Of a stretch of DNA of 64,000 nucleotides, positions 17,028 to 26,766 are shown in pieces. The notes beneath the pieces are model-generated. The model saw only the letters and a list, made by a program, of their open reading frames with translations, was not told the origin of the DNA and made no database searches. The stretch lies in assembly GCA_017512705.1 (NCBI GenBank), contig JAFWEX010000001.1, positions 1 to 64,000 on the forward strand, in the 5' to 3' direction. Each line of letters begins with the position of its first letter. Within the stretch, counting starts at the first letter, position 1. This stretch comes from Paenibacillus sp. GTDB taxonomy: Bacteria; Bacillota; Bacilli; Paenibacillales; Paenibacillaceae. Both the position numbers and the translations under genes were made by a program.

Positions 17028-17897
17028 ATGAACGCTGTATTTTCCAATAAAGGTACGATTGCCGTTTTTGTTTTGCCTACACTGATCCTGTTCTGCGGTA
17101 TTGTGCTGATTCCGATCTTTGTCTCCAGCTATTACAGTCTGCTCGATTGGAACGGTGTAGGGAAAGGCACATTTATCGGTCTGGACAACTATGTGGAGAT
17201 GTTCAAGGATACCCGAGTGATCAACTCGATCCAAAACTCTCTATTATTCGCTGGCGCTTCCGTATTCATTCAACTGCCGATTTCTCTAGTGCTTGCGCTG
17301 ATTCTGGCTTCCAATGTGAAGGGAGAGGGCTTCTACCGGACGGTATATTTCATTCCTGTACTGATCTCTACGGTGGTCATTGCCCAGTTATGGTCCAAAA
17401 TCTACAACGCGGATTACGGTCTGCTGAACGTGCTACTGCAAAATATCGGTCTATCCAGCTGGGCGCAGGATTGGCTGGGTCAGAAGGAAACGGCTCTGAC
17501 GGCTTCGTTTATACCAACCCTGTGGCAGTACATGGGATACCATATGTTACTCATGTATGCAGGAGCAAAGTCGGTGTCCCAGGATGTGCTGGAGGCGGCA
17601 CGAATGGACGGTGCTTCCCGGATGCGTGTGGCGTGGTCGATTATGATTCCGCTGATGAAGCCTATTCTGAAGGTGTGCCTTGTATTCTCGGTGATCGGGG
17701 CGTTTAAGGTGTTTGACCTGATCTATGTACTGACGGGGGGCGGACCCTTTTACAGCACAGAAGTGCCGAGCACGCTGATGTATACGACGATTTTTGATAC
17801 CTTCCGGTACGGATACGGCAGTGCGATTTCGGTCTTTATTATTGTGGAATGTCTGGTATGTACCATCCTCATTAATTCATTATTCAAAACAGAGTAG
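17028..17897 (+). CDS. sugar ABC transporter permease, MalF/UgpA type
   Basis: This 289-residue inner-membrane permease has about six membrane helices. The cytoplasmic EAA loop is visible as EAARMDGASRMRVAWSIMIP (residues about 187-206), which contacts the ATPase. The start follows GAGAGGAG. It works with the next gene as a heterodimeric channel. No ATP-binding gene is in the cluster, so a shared MsmX-type ATPase encoded elsewhere is likely, as is usual for this family in Bacillales. Confidence 0.93.
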   Translation: MNAVFSNKGTIAVFVLPTLILFCGIVLIPIFVSSYYSLLDWNGVGKGTFIGLDNYVEMFKDTRVINSIQNSLLFAGASVFIQLPISLVLALILASNVKGEGFYRTVYFIPVLISTVVIAQLWSKIYNADYGLLNVLLQNIGLSSWAQDWLGQKETALTASFIPTLWQYMGYHMLLMYAGAKSVSQDVLEAARMDGASRMRVAWSIMIPLMKPILKVCLVFSVIGAFKVFDLIYVLTGGGPFYSTEVPSTLMYTTIFDTFRYGYGSAISVFIIVECLVCTILINSLFKTE

Positions 17898-17911
17898 AGG
17901 AGGGAAGAAGC

Positions 17912-18790
17912 ATGAGTACCGTTAACATCATGTTGCAAAAAAAGCCCCAGCCTCAGCGCTCCATGACCGGAGCTATCGGCAGAGTGCTGCTGCAGGCGTT
18001 CTTGATCCTGATCGCTATCATTCAGATTTATCCGCTGATCTGGCTGGCACTGTTCTCCCTGAAGGATAACAGTGAGATTTTCAGCGGCGATGTGGCAGGA
18101 CTGCCCAAAGCCTTTCTGTGGAGCAACTATACCAAGGCACTGTCTGACGGGCATGTACTGAACTATTTTATAAATAGTGTGCTGGTGACGGGGGTCTCGA
18201 TTATTCTGGTGCTGATCCTGTCCTCGATGACGGGATACGCGATTACAAGAATGAACTGGAAGCTTAGTGGGCTGACGATGACGATGATTCTGCTGGGCAT
18301 GATGGTGCCGATTCATGCGGCGCTGCTGCCGTTGTTTATTATTTTGAAAAACCTGAGTCTGCTGAATAGCTACTGGGCTTTGATCATTCCCTATGTAGCC
18401 TTTGGGATTCCGATGGCGGTCTTTATCCTGGGCAGTTTTTTCAAAGGGATCCCAAGAGAGATGGAGGAGTCAGCTGTCATGGACGGCTGTGGCATATACC
18501 GCACGTTTTTCTCCATTATTCTGCCGCTCGTAACCCCGGCAATCTCGACGGTAGCAATCTTTACATTTTTGTCGTGCTGGAATGAGCTGATGTTTGCAGT
18601 GACGTTTATTAACAACACAGCTTATCAGACGCTGACGGTGGGTATGATGTCGATGGTCGGAACGTACATTACGCAGTGGGGTATTATTGGTGCAGGGTTA
18701 ATGATTACGACAGTGCCGACGGTGGTGATCTATCTGCTGCTGAACAAACAGGTGCAGAAGAGTATGATTGCGGGTGCAATCAAAGGTTAA
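17912..18790 (+). CDS. sugar ABC transporter permease, MalG type
   Basis: This 292-residue second permease has six predicted helices. Its EAA loop reads EMEESAVMDGCGIYRTFFSI near residues 184-203. The ribosome site is GAGGAGGG, 14 bases after the first permease stop. The last bases of the gene merge into repeat copy B. Confidence 0.93.
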   Translation: MSTVNIMLQKKPQPQRSMTGAIGRVLLQAFLILIAIIQIYPLIWLALFSLKDNSEIFSGDVAGLPKAFLWSNYTKALSDGHVLNYFINSVLVTGVSIILVLILSSMTGYAITRMNWKLSGLTMTMILLGMMVPIHAALLPLFIILKNLSLLNSYWALIIPYVAFGIPMAVFILGSFFKGIPREMEESAVMDGCGIYRTFFSIILPLVTPAISTVAIFTFLSCWNELMFAVTFINNTAYQTLTVGMMSMVGTYITQWGIIGAGLMITTVPTVVIYLLLNKQVQKSMIAGAIKG

Positions 18791-18885
18791 AAAGGGTATC
18801 AAAAAATCAGGGGATATCAGCGCTTGGAGGGTTATTCTGTCATTGGAATGTCGGTGTAAACATATCAAGTTCAACTTATATGGAC
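18789..18885 (+). repeat. structured intergenic repeat, copy B (3' part only)
   Basis: Roughly 90 bases match the 3' part of copy A, with most positions identical. Shared blocks include ATCAAAAAATC, GGGGATA-CAGCG, GGTTATTCTGTCAT and AGTTCAACT. The 5' hairpins of copy A are absent. It begins at the stop codon of the MalG-type permease and lies in the same orientation, ahead of the deacetylase gene. Confidence 0.8.
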
Positions 18886-18958
18886 TAGACCCCAGCTTAC
18901 AGTCATGGAATAATAAGGGAGAGTTGATCCGAGCAGTCAGAGAGGGGAATGTGGTTAC

Positions 18959-19576
18959 ATGATGGAACAGTTGGTCGAGCAGGTATCTGTGCAGGAAAAG
19001 GTTGTAGCTTTTACGTTTGATGATGGCCCGCATCCGGTATATACCTATCAAGTGCTGGAAATCTTCCGCCGAGCAGGCGGCCATGCAACATTTTTCATGA
19101 TTGGCAAGGAGATGGAGGCTTACCCGGATATTGCAGCAGAGGTGCACCGTGAAGGACATGAGATTGCCAATCATACATACACCCATCCGAATCTGACCGA
19201 GCTTACGCTGGAAGAGGCTGATGAGGAGCTGCGGCAAGCCGAACGTCTTGTTCAGGAAGTGACGGGCAAGTCCGCCCGCAGTTTCCGGCCGCCTTTTTTT
19301 GGCGTGAATGAGGACATCTTATCTCTGGCTACAGAACGTGGATACCGCACCATTGGTGCAGTGAACGGCGGTGCTCGGGATTGGGACAATCCCGGGGTTG
19401 AACACATTCTGGAGCATACCCGTTCCGTGGTGAAACCTGGTAGTGTGTTGATCTTCCATGATGGGTACGGGGATCGTTCCCAGACCGTAGAGGCCGTGCG
19501 TGTGCTGGTGGAAGAACTGACGGCTGAAGGATATCGAATGGTTACGGTTAGTGAGTTGTTAGAATTGGCTGAGTGA
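18959..19576 (+). CDS. NodB-type polysaccharide deacetylase
   Basis: This 205-residue protein is a complete NodB catalytic domain with no signal peptide. Motif 1 is TFDDGPH (D21-D22), motif 2 is HEIANHTYTHP with the two zinc-binding histidines, motif 3 is RPPFFG, motif 4 is ARDWDNP and motif 5 is LIFHDG. The family removes acetyl groups from N-acetylated or O-acetylated sugars with a divalent metal. Absence of a leader suggests that it acts in the cytoplasm, perhaps on an imported acetylated oligosaccharide. That fits its place behind the transporter but is inference. ATG 18962 is an alternative start. Confidence 0.88.
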   Translation: MMEQLVEQVSVQEKVVAFTFDDGPHPVYTYQVLEIFRRAGGHATFFMIGKEMEAYPDIAAEVHREGHEIANHTYTHPNLTELTLEEADEELRQAERLVQEVTGKSARSFRPPFFGVNEDILSLATERGYRTIGAVNGGARDWDNPGVEHILEHTRSVVKPGSVLIFHDGYGDRSQTVEAVRVLVEELTAEGYRMVTVSELLELAE

Positions 19577-19622
19577 TCAGCTAAGCTGTCTAAGCTTCCC
19601 AATGAAGTGGCATCATATAGCC

Positions 19623-19657
19623 AGACCCATCATTCTATAGGATGAGAGGGTCTTTTT
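19623..19657 (+). terminator. terminator after the deacetylase
   Basis: AGACCCATC pairs with GATGAGAGGGTCT through two stem blocks, followed by TTTTTGTTG. This is a good Rho-independent terminator at the end of the sugar-uptake locus. Confidence 0.82.
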
Positions 19658-19730
19658 GTTGTGTATAAAGTCGATGTGAATCCCCTACAAAAAGGTTGGT
19701 TCAAACCTGTGCAGAATATACTTCGTTAAT

Positions 19731-19760
19731 TTTACTTTACTATAGAATCTACTCTATAAT
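19731..19760 (+). promoter_or_regulatory. sigma-A type promoter of the MscS-like gene
   Basis: TTTACT or TTACTT serves as the -35 box, with a spacer of 17-18 bases before a consensus TATAAT at 19755-19760. The region between contains short inverted copies of TATAG/CTATA. The gene start is 35 bases on. Confidence 0.6.
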
Positions 19761-19794
19761 AGTAGGCTAAACTAGACTGTGACAGGAGGTTATT

Positions 19795-21048
19795 ATGGAT
19801 CTAATTAGAAACCAGTTAGAGGAACTGGGGATGAGTGAACCGTCCCTTGGGTATGTTTCCAATGTGATTATGATACTATTTATTGCTCTAATCTCGATGA
19901 TTGCGAATTATATTGCTAAACGAATTGTAATTAAGATTGTGCATCGGATTGTGAGCCATAATCGGTTCAAATGGGGACACATAGTCGTCCAGAAAAAGCT
20001 GTTCCAGAGACTATCGCATCTTGTACCGGCGATTATCATCTATTACACCGCATATATTTTCTCGGGTTATCAGGCTCTGATTGAAAAAGCGGCAATGACC
20101 TACATGATTGTGGTCATGATTACAGTGCTGAATGCACTACTGAATGTATTTGACGATATCTATCGGACCTATGAAGTATCCAAAATCCGCCCGATTAAGA
20201 GCTACATTCAGGTGGCGAAGATCATTCTGTTTATCATCGGTGGTATTATCGTTATCTCGAGTCTGGTTGGGCAGAATCCGTTAATTATCCTCAGTGGACT
20301 AGGGGCTTTGTCGGCAGTCTTGATGCTGATCTTCAAAGATTCCATCCTGGGACTGGTCGCTGGTGTACAGCTGTCGTCGAATGATATGGTGCGTGTAGGC
20401 GACTGGATTGAGATGCCGAAGTACAATGCTGATGGTGATGTGATTGATATTACCCTGAACACGGTGAAAGTGATGAATTTCGATAAGACGATCACCATGA
20501 TTCCAAGTTATGCCCTGATATCGGACTCGTTCCGGAACTGGAGAGGTATGCAGGTATCCGGCGGCAGAAGAATTAAGCGAAGTATTTTTATTGATATTAG
20601 CAGTATCCGTTTTTGCGATGATGAGATGGTGGCGGAGTTTGAAAAAATTCACTACCTGGCCGATTATATCACTTCGAAATTAAAGGAAATCGAGGCCTAT
20701 AACACAGAACATCAAGTGAATAGAGAAAGTAATGTGAATGGTCGACAACTCACCAATATTGGTGTGTTTCGTGAATATATCCATCAATATTTGAAAAATC
20801 ATCCGAAGATCAATCAGAATATGACGATGATTGTGAGACAGCTTGCTCCAGAGGATCGCGGGTTACCTCTCGAAATATATGCATTCAGCAATGACACCAA
20901 TTGGAGTGTCTATGAGGCTGTGCAAGCCGATATTTTTGACCATATTTTTGCGGTGGCATCGACATTCGGGCTGCGGGCCTTCCAGAATCCGACGGGTCAT
21001 GATATTGTGCAGCTCAAGGAAAATAAAGAATATGTGCGTGAATATTAG
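19795..21048 (+). CDS. MscS-family mechanosensitive channel, YbdG-like
   Basis: This 417-residue membrane protein has several N-terminal helices. The pore-lining helix and MscS core lie at about 170-260, with ILSGLGALSAVLMLIFKDS as the glycine/alanine-rich pore helix and the beta domain entry VGDWIEMP. A long cytoplasmic C-terminal region follows. The length and layout match the YbdG/MscM branch rather than the short MscS. It would open under membrane tension to release solutes during osmotic downshock. ATG follows ACAGGAGG. It is a single-gene unit with its own promoter. Confidence 0.87.
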   Translation: MDLIRNQLEELGMSEPSLGYVSNVIMILFIALISMIANYIAKRIVIKIVHRIVSHNRFKWGHIVVQKKLFQRLSHLVPAIIIYYTAYIFSGYQALIEKAAMTYMIVVMITVLNALLNVFDDIYRTYEVSKIRPIKSYIQVAKIILFIIGGIIVISSLVGQNPLIILSGLGALSAVLMLIFKDSILGLVAGVQLSSNDMVRVGDWIEMPKYNADGDVIDITLNTVKVMNFDKTITMIPSYALISDSFRNWRGMQVSGGRRIKRSIFIDISSIRFCDDEMVAEFEKIHYLADYITSKLKEIEAYNTEHQVNRESNVNGRQLTNIGVFREYIHQYLKNHPKINQNMTMIVRQLAPEDRGLPLEIYAFSNDTNWSVYEAVQADIFDHIFAVASTFGLRAFQNPTGHDIVQLKENKEYVREY

Positions 21049-21246
21049 TTTTGCATAAGGAAAAGCCCACATGATGATACAACATCCCCAGATGTGAGAA
21101 TCGGCTGCGCATGATGACTGTTAAGCTGCATGGATTGATTCAAGCTTGTGTGGAGGGGTAGAATAACGAGAGAACCGATTCATATTGTCTTGTCCAATCC
21201 TTGCATAGGAAAGATCATATCACCTTTTACAAAGGAGAGTATCTGA

Positions 21247-22098
21247 ATGAATCATATCCCCGAGTACACGTTGAATGACGGCTTGAAGGTGCCTGCTATT
21301 GGATTTGGTACGTACAGTTTGAAAGGAGAAGCGGGTGTTCAATCCATAACGTCTGCGTTTGATGCAGGATACCGCTTGATCGATACGGCGTACAACTATG
21401 AAAATGAAGCAACGGTTGGTCGAGCGATCAAACAAAGCTCTATTGCCAGAGAAGAGCTTTTGATTACTTCCAAGCTGCCGGGCAGATATCATGCCTATGA
21501 CAAAGCGTTGGTTGCGATACAGGAGTCACTGTACAGGGCTGACCTCGATTATTATGATCTGTACCTGATTCACTGGCCTAATCCGAAGAAGGATATGTAT
21601 GTAGAGGCATGGCAAGCCTTGATTGAAGCTAAAAAACGCGGATATATCCGCTCCATCGGTGTCAGCAACTTCCTGCCTGAGCACAATGAACGGCTAATTC
21701 AAGAGACGGGCGTAGCGCCAAGTCTGAATCAGATTGAACTGCATCCATTCTTCGACCAAGCGAATCAGCGGGAGCAGGATGCGAAGCATGGCATTGTCAA
21801 CGAGTCATGGAGCCCCATTGGACGTGGCAATGACGCTTTGCAGGATATTTTGAAGGACGAGAATATTCTCCGCATTGCGGACAATCATGGCAAAACACCG
21901 ACGCAGATCATTCTACGCTGGCATGTCCAACTTGGTTCGATCCCGATTCCCAAGGCAGGTTCTTTAGAGCATCAGCAGGAGAACATTAATATTTTTGATT
22001 TCGAGCTGAATGCAGAAGAGATGCAGACGATTGCCTCGTTTAATCGTGCGGATGGACGGTTGTGGAATCAAGATCCGAGCGAGTATGAGGAGTTTTAA
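21247..22098 (+). CDS. aldo/keto reductase
   Basis: This 283-residue TIM-barrel oxidoreductase uses NADPH to reduce carbonyls. Catalytic residues are in their usual places: D and Y in DAGYRLIDTAYNYENE, K in LLITSKLPG and H in YLIHWPNP. The cofactor-binding segment SIPIPKAGSLEHQQEN is near the C-terminus. It is similar to the small B. subtilis enzymes that reduce glyoxal and related aldehydes. The exact substrate is unknown. The start follows AAAGGAG. It is monocistronic, with a terminator 22 bases after the stop. Confidence 0.92.
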   Translation: MNHIPEYTLNDGLKVPAIGFGTYSLKGEAGVQSITSAFDAGYRLIDTAYNYENEATVGRAIKQSSIAREELLITSKLPGRYHAYDKALVAIQESLYRADLDYYDLYLIHWPNPKKDMYVEAWQALIEAKKRGYIRSIGVSNFLPEHNERLIQETGVAPSLNQIELHPFFDQANQREQDAKHGIVNESWSPIGRGNDALQDILKDENILRIADNHGKTPTQIILRWHVQLGSIPIPKAGSLEHQQENINIFDFELNAEEMQTIASFNRADGRLWNQDPSEYEEF

Positions 22099-22119
22099 CA
22101 GATTCTAGTTGATAAAAAG

Positions 22120-22162
22120 AAGGGTTGCCTCCATGTCGAATGACAGGAAGCAACCTTTTTTG
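22120..22162 (+). terminator. bidirectional terminator between reductase and mannosidase
   Basis: AAGGGTTGCCTCC pairs with GGAAGCAACCTTTT around a short loop. It has A-rich and T-rich flanks, so it can serve both convergent genes. Confidence 0.82.
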
Positions 22163-22231
22163 TTGCTATTCATCTTACGATAACCATTTCTATGATTGCC
22201 GTTTTAGCTGTTTTTTTACATTAGGGATGGA

Positions 22232-25200
22232 TCAGTTGGATACGCTCGGGATACGGAATGTCAGAATCTCATATGGCTTGATGTCAAAAGCAATGCGTGC
22301 ATTCTCCACACGATACTCTGCTTCGATGTTTTCCAAAAGATCACATGCGTACGCTGTATCACCTGTTCCTTCAGGCAATTGCAGGGAAGCTCGGCTGCGA
22401 CGGCCATGGGCTTCATACACACGGATGATCATGTCATCGTTGTCCTCGGCTTTTTTCACAACCTCCAGCACCACATTCTCCTGATCTACGGAAGCAAGGG
22501 ACCACGTGTCCGGTAACGTCCCGCTCTGTGAACCTATTCCCAGGCCAACCAGCGGACGGTTGAGATCATAAGCCGCCTGAATAACACGTCCCTCACGGAA
22601 GTCACCTTGATGTGGAAAGAGGGAGTAGGTAAAGACATGCCGCTCTTTGTCGGCATTTTCATTCGGATAGGTCGCACTCTTGATCAAGGACAGGCGCATC
22701 ACTGAATTGTGAATGTCATATCCGTATTTGCAGTCATTCAGCAAGGCAGCACCGTAGCCGCTCTCCGCCAGATCCGCCCACTTCTGACCACATACCTCGA
22801 ATCGGGCCTGATCCCAGCTGGTATTGCGGTGTGTTGCGCGTTCCACATTACCATACTGGATTTCATAGACGGCCTTTTCACTCCATATATCCAGTGAGAA
22901 GGCTGCTTTGAGCAGCAAATGCTCCTGTTTCCAGTCAACGAAGGTGCGGAAATCGATCCGCCGTGTATGTGCGTAGAACATAATCGTTTGCTCCACGACA
23001 GAGTCCAGGAATTGTCTTTTTACTTGAAGCACAGAACGTACTGGACCGCTTTCTACCCATTCTATCGACTGTAGGTCGTTGATCTCCCACATCTGCTGTT
23101 CATAATAATCATCAATATTCCATGCCTCGTACTCCGCAGGGCGATCTTCGAATACTTGCAGCACGTTGCCGCGCTCGCCAGATTGAAGCAGTTCACGCCC
23201 CTCCAGCTTGTCCCACACGGATATGAATTCAGCACTTTCATTCAGGAGAATATCATACCAAGGGGTCTCGATGGATTGCTGCTCGGATTGCCACTGGGCG
23301 ACCGATACTCCTATACTATTGTGTTCTGCCGCAGCGTCAGGTAAGATCCGGAACGTTTTGTACCCTGCCGCAGGCACGTTCTCTGCAAGGAAAACAAGAC
23401 CGCCTTCCGGCGTGTACTGACTTGGTACAGGGCGTTCTCCATCGTATACCGTTACTTTTCTCGCAAAAGGAGGCAGTTCCACTACATCTGTCCGTGCAAA
23501 GCCGGTGCTGTTAAAGACAACAATTCCTTCGCCATCCGATGTAATCTGGCTCACAATGCCGTTCAAGGCGCTATCCTTCAGCTCGTCCGTAACACGAAGC
23601 ACCTCTTCGTACTGCTCCTGCGAATCGACATAAACTTGCTCAATGGAGCTGCCCGGCAGAATGTCATGGAACTGGTTCAGCATCGTCAGCTTCCATGCGT
23701 GTTCCAATGCGTCCGTTGGATATACAGCCTTTGCATCCGCCTGACGTTGAATCATGGAGAACAGCTCGGCATCAGCCAGCGCAAATTCGCTGTGACGGTT
23801 ATACTTTTTGTTACGAGCCATGGATGTGTACGTACCGCGATGGTATTCCAGATACAGCTCGCCTGACCAGCGTGGAACGGAACGCACATCTGCTAGATTC
23901 TGCTCTAACTTTTCAAAAAACTCACGCACGAAAGTACGTTTCACCGTAGGTACGCCAGGAAGTCCTTTTTCAAGCCGTCTGCCATGTTCCAGCATCTCCT
24001 CCGTTGGTCCACCGCCGCCGTCTCCGAAGCCGAAGCATTGCAATACATCTGTGTTGATGTTTTTGTTCTGATATCGCTGCCATGTGCCTTTCACTTGAGA
24101 AGCGTTGAACCGTCCGTTGTATGTCGTTTCGAAACGGTGCTTACCGAACTCAGGGTGTTTAATATAGTCCTTAGCCGTAATGAAATGGGTTAGAACCTCG
24201 GAACCGTCAATCCCTCTCCAGTACATCGTGTCGTTCGGAATCTGGTTGGTATCATTCCACGCGATTTTCGTCGTCATAAAATAATCAATGCCGCTCTTGC
24301 GCATAATCTGTGGCATCGCTGCGCTGTACCCGAATACATCGGGCAACCACAGTACACGGTTCTCAACACCGAACTCTTCTTTGAAGAAACGCTTGCCATA
24401 GATAATCTGGCGGATCATCGATTCACCGGAGATCAGGTTACAATCGGCCTCCAGCCACATTGAACCTTCGGCTTCCCAGCGGCCTTCGGCAACTTTTTCT
24501 TTGATTTTTTCATACAAAGACGGGAAGTCGGCCTTCAGGTATGCATAGAGCTGAGGCTGAGAGGACATGAACGTGTACTCCGGGAATTTATCCATCAGAT
24601 AGAGCACACTGGCGAAGCTGCGAATGACCTTCTCCCGTGTCTGATCCAGCGTCCACAGCCAGGCCACGTCAATATGAGTATGACCGATGCAGTGAACCGT
24701 TGGGATGTGATTACTGTCAGGACGAGTCTCACCATAGATATGGTTTTGCAGATACTCGCGTGCTTCCAGCACAGATGCGTGAAACGCTTCGCTATTTTCC
24801 TGCCGTAAATCTAGCAGATTCACAGCTTCGTTCAGTTGTTCAATCAGCTTCAGGCGCTCCAGATCATCCTCGCGCAACAGGTCTGCCGCATCTAGTGCAG
24901 CCTTCAGGTCATAATACAAATTCGAAACAGGCTCATGATGCTCGGCAATGTATACGTTGAGGAAAACATCGGCTGCGGACGTGCTGCAATAGGCGTATAG
25001 CGCCAGCTCGAATTCTTCGCCTTTGACAGCGGCAGGAGTCAGGTCGATCTCGGTATGATTCACATCCAGACCGCAGATTAGCTCTCCGTTCAGGAACGCG
25101 AGAAACTGCGGGTTATCATAATTCCAGATATCTGTCGCACCGGTAACGATAGCACAAACAACCTTTTTTCCTTCCATATGATCAGGAATCTGAATGCGGG

Positions 25201-25411
25201 CTTTGAAGCAGCTGTGCACATCCTTACCGCCCCAGCCATCACCCTTGCGGAACACATTCCACGAAGAAGGGTCTTCATGCACGAGATCCCACGTATGGTA
25301 TCCGCTCTCTTTATGATAAAGCTCCGGTATATAGGTCTTAGACGTTAATCGTGCAGTTTCCAAGTGTTTCACAATCGTATGAATTCGAGTGGACAAAGAA
25401 TTGATTTTCAT
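22232..25411 (-). CDS. GH38 alpha-mannosidase
   Basis: This 1059-residue cytoplasmic enzyme removes alpha-linked mannose from oligosaccharides. The catalytic GH38 domain begins after an N-terminal jelly-roll-like region (about 1-230). The zinc-binding block is GHTHIDVAWLW near residue 243, and the nucleophile Asp is in WLEADCN near 324. A middle helical domain and long beta-sandwich C-terminal domains complete the usual family length. There is no signal peptide. A divergent AraC-type regulator and a consensus cre box lie upstream, so substrate induction and catabolite repression are both likely. Confidence 0.93.
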   Translation of the reverse strand: MKINSLSTRIHTIVKHLETARLTSKTYIPELYHKESGYHTWDLVHEDPSSWNVFRKGDGWGGKDVHSCFKARIQIPDHMEGKKVVCAIVTGATDIWNYDNPQFLAFLNGELICGLDVNHTEIDLTPAAVKGEEFELALYAYCSTSAADVFLNVYIAEHHEPVSNLYYDLKAALDAADLLREDDLERLKLIEQLNEAVNLLDLRQENSEAFHASVLEAREYLQNHIYGETRPDSNHIPTVHCIGHTHIDVAWLWTLDQTREKVIRSFASVLYLMDKFPEYTFMSSQPQLYAYLKADFPSLYEKIKEKVAEGRWEAEGSMWLEADCNLISGESMIRQIIYGKRFFKEEFGVENRVLWLPDVFGYSAAMPQIMRKSGIDYFMTTKIAWNDTNQIPNDTMYWRGIDGSEVLTHFITAKDYIKHPEFGKHRFETTYNGRFNASQVKGTWQRYQNKNINTDVLQCFGFGDGGGGPTEEMLEHGRRLEKGLPGVPTVKRTFVREFFEKLEQNLADVRSVPRWSGELYLEYHRGTYTSMARNKKYNRHSEFALADAELFSMIQRQADAKAVYPTDALEHAWKLTMLNQFHDILPGSSIEQVYVDSQEQYEEVLRVTDELKDSALNGIVSQITSDGEGIVVFNSTGFARTDVVELPPFARKVTVYDGERPVPSQYTPEGGLVFLAENVPAAGYKTFRILPDAAAEHNSIGVSVAQWQSEQQSIETPWYDILLNESAEFISVWDKLEGRELLQSGERGNVLQVFEDRPAEYEAWNIDDYYEQQMWEINDLQSIEWVESGPVRSVLQVKRQFLDSVVEQTIMFYAHTRRIDFRTFVDWKQEHLLLKAAFSLDIWSEKAVYEIQYGNVERATHRNTSWDQARFEVCGQKWADLAESGYGAALLNDCKYGYDIHNSVMRLSLIKSATYPNENADKERHVFTYSLFPHQGDFREGRVIQAAYDLNRPLVGLGIGSQSGTLPDTWSLASVDQENVVLEVVKKAEDNDDMIIRVYEAHGRRSRASLQLPEGTGDTAYACDLLENIEAEYRVENARIAFDIKPYEILTFRIPSVSN

Positions 25412-25493
25412 ATGTGTTTCCCACCTTGGTATGTAGTAAGTACAGGCTGTAAGGATTAATCAACAACAATCACAACAATAGAATTTCTAACTT

Positions 25494-25507
25494 TGAAAAC
25501 GCTGACA
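25494..25507. promoter_or_regulatory. catabolite-responsive element (cre)
   Basis: TGAAAACGCTGACA matches the CcpA consensus TGWAANCGNTNWCA at every position. It lies in the divergent region between the mannosidase and the AraC gene, where it could repress either. Confidence 0.75.
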
Positions 25508-25630
25508 TTATAACTTTATCATATCAAACCGGAAATGATCGAAACTATGTAATGTATGCTGAAAATGCCGTATTTTTATTGCATTTCATGCTAAAATAAA
25601 GCTATGAATGAACAGGGAAGGAGCATGTCC

Positions 25631-26575
25631 ATGACATCATCGGTTTTGTCATATGAGAAGGGATATGCGATCCATGTGAACCAGCCGGAGGATTCCCTTT
25701 TTTATTATCTGGATTACGATGAGCGTTCGCATGATCTCAATATGGAGTTTCAGCATTTTCACGATTTCTATGAAATTTGCATTCTGCTGGATCGTACCGC
25801 TGCACATATTATTGAAGGAAGTTTATATGAGATTCAGCCTGATGATATTGTGCTGCTTCGGCCTGCTTTGCTTCATAAAACACAATATCCGAAGGGCGTG
25901 CCGCCAAAACGGTTGATGATCAATTTTGCTATGCCCCGCAGTGTGCCTGGACTTGAGAACGGTTACAGCGAGCTGTTTACGATATTTCATGCGCCTGTTC
26001 CTATTTTTCGGTTCTCGGAAGAGCGGCGGAAGGAGATCCTTGCCCCCATTAATGACATTTTTGCGCTATCACAGCAGATGTCTCCCATTCAATCCGTGGC
26101 TATTCATCATAAATTTGTAGAATTCCTGTGTGGTTTACATAGGTATTCAGCGGAGAATACCTATGTACGTGAAGAGACTGGATCCGTAATGTCCCGGCGG
26201 ATGTATGCCGTTGCATCGTATATTCACAGCCACTATCAGCAGGAGCTGTCACTGGATGAAGTGTCCAGACGCTTTTATGTGAGTGCCCATCATCTGTCTC
26301 GCCAGTTCAACAAAGTGACGGGTTTCACCTTTACAGAGTATGTACAGATGACCCGAATCCGTAATGCCCAACAGTTACTGCTGCATATAAGTGAGAAAAT
26401 TACGGATATCGCTGCCCAGTGTGGCTTCAGTAGCTTCTCGCAGTTTAATCGGATTTTCAACAAGCAGAATGGAATGTCACCAAGTGCATACCGCCGCAGT
26501 AGACCAGTGCAGGACGAGCGCCAGATGGGGTTTACAAGGGAAAGGGTAGTACAAGGCAACTTAAGGAGTACTTAA
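25631..26575 (+). CDS. AraC-family regulator of the mannosidase gene
   Basis: This 314-residue protein has an N-terminal cupin sensor domain (from about 15 to 130, with HFHDFYEICILL and the DDIVLLRP strand) and a C-terminal pair of helix-turn-helices (from about 205, with the family end GFSSFSQFNRIFNKQNGMSPS). The frame opens at 25604, but ATG 25631 has GGAAGGAG at the right distance. ATG 25625 is too close to it. It is divergent from the GH38 gene and probably senses a mannoside or its product and activates that gene. Confidence 0.88.
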   Translation: MTSSVLSYEKGYAIHVNQPEDSLFYYLDYDERSHDLNMEFQHFHDFYEICILLDRTAAHIIEGSLYEIQPDDIVLLRPALLHKTQYPKGVPPKRLMINFAMPRSVPGLENGYSELFTIFHAPVPIFRFSEERRKEILAPINDIFALSQQMSPIQSVAIHHKFVEFLCGLHRYSAENTYVREETGSVMSRRMYAVASYIHSHYQQELSLDEVSRRFYVSAHHLSRQFNKVTGFTFTEYVQMTRIRNAQQLLLHISEKITDIAAQCGFSSFSQFNRIFNKQNGMSPSAYRRSRPVQDERQMGFTRERVVQGNLRST

Positions 26576-26670
26576 GCCTCTCTAGCATCCTGAGCAGGTT
26601 GTGAGCGGCAGTCAGATAGAGTGTCCAAAGTATGAGGTAGGAGTGGAGTAAGTGGAAGCTTAGCATAGAA

Positions 26671-26715
26671 ATAAGGAAGAGTCAGCGCCAAGTTAGGGAG
26701 CTGACTCTTCCTTAT
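26671..26715. terminator. bidirectional terminator between AraC and ABC exporter genes
   Basis: A perfect 16-bp stem (ATAAGGAAGAGTCAGC with its complement) encloses a 13-base loop. The T-runs are short on both sides, but it sits between two convergent genes. Confidence 0.75.
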
Positions 26716-26766
26716 ATGGGGGAGTACATCATTCCCATTCATCGGTTAAATCGGTTAAAGCTTGCT

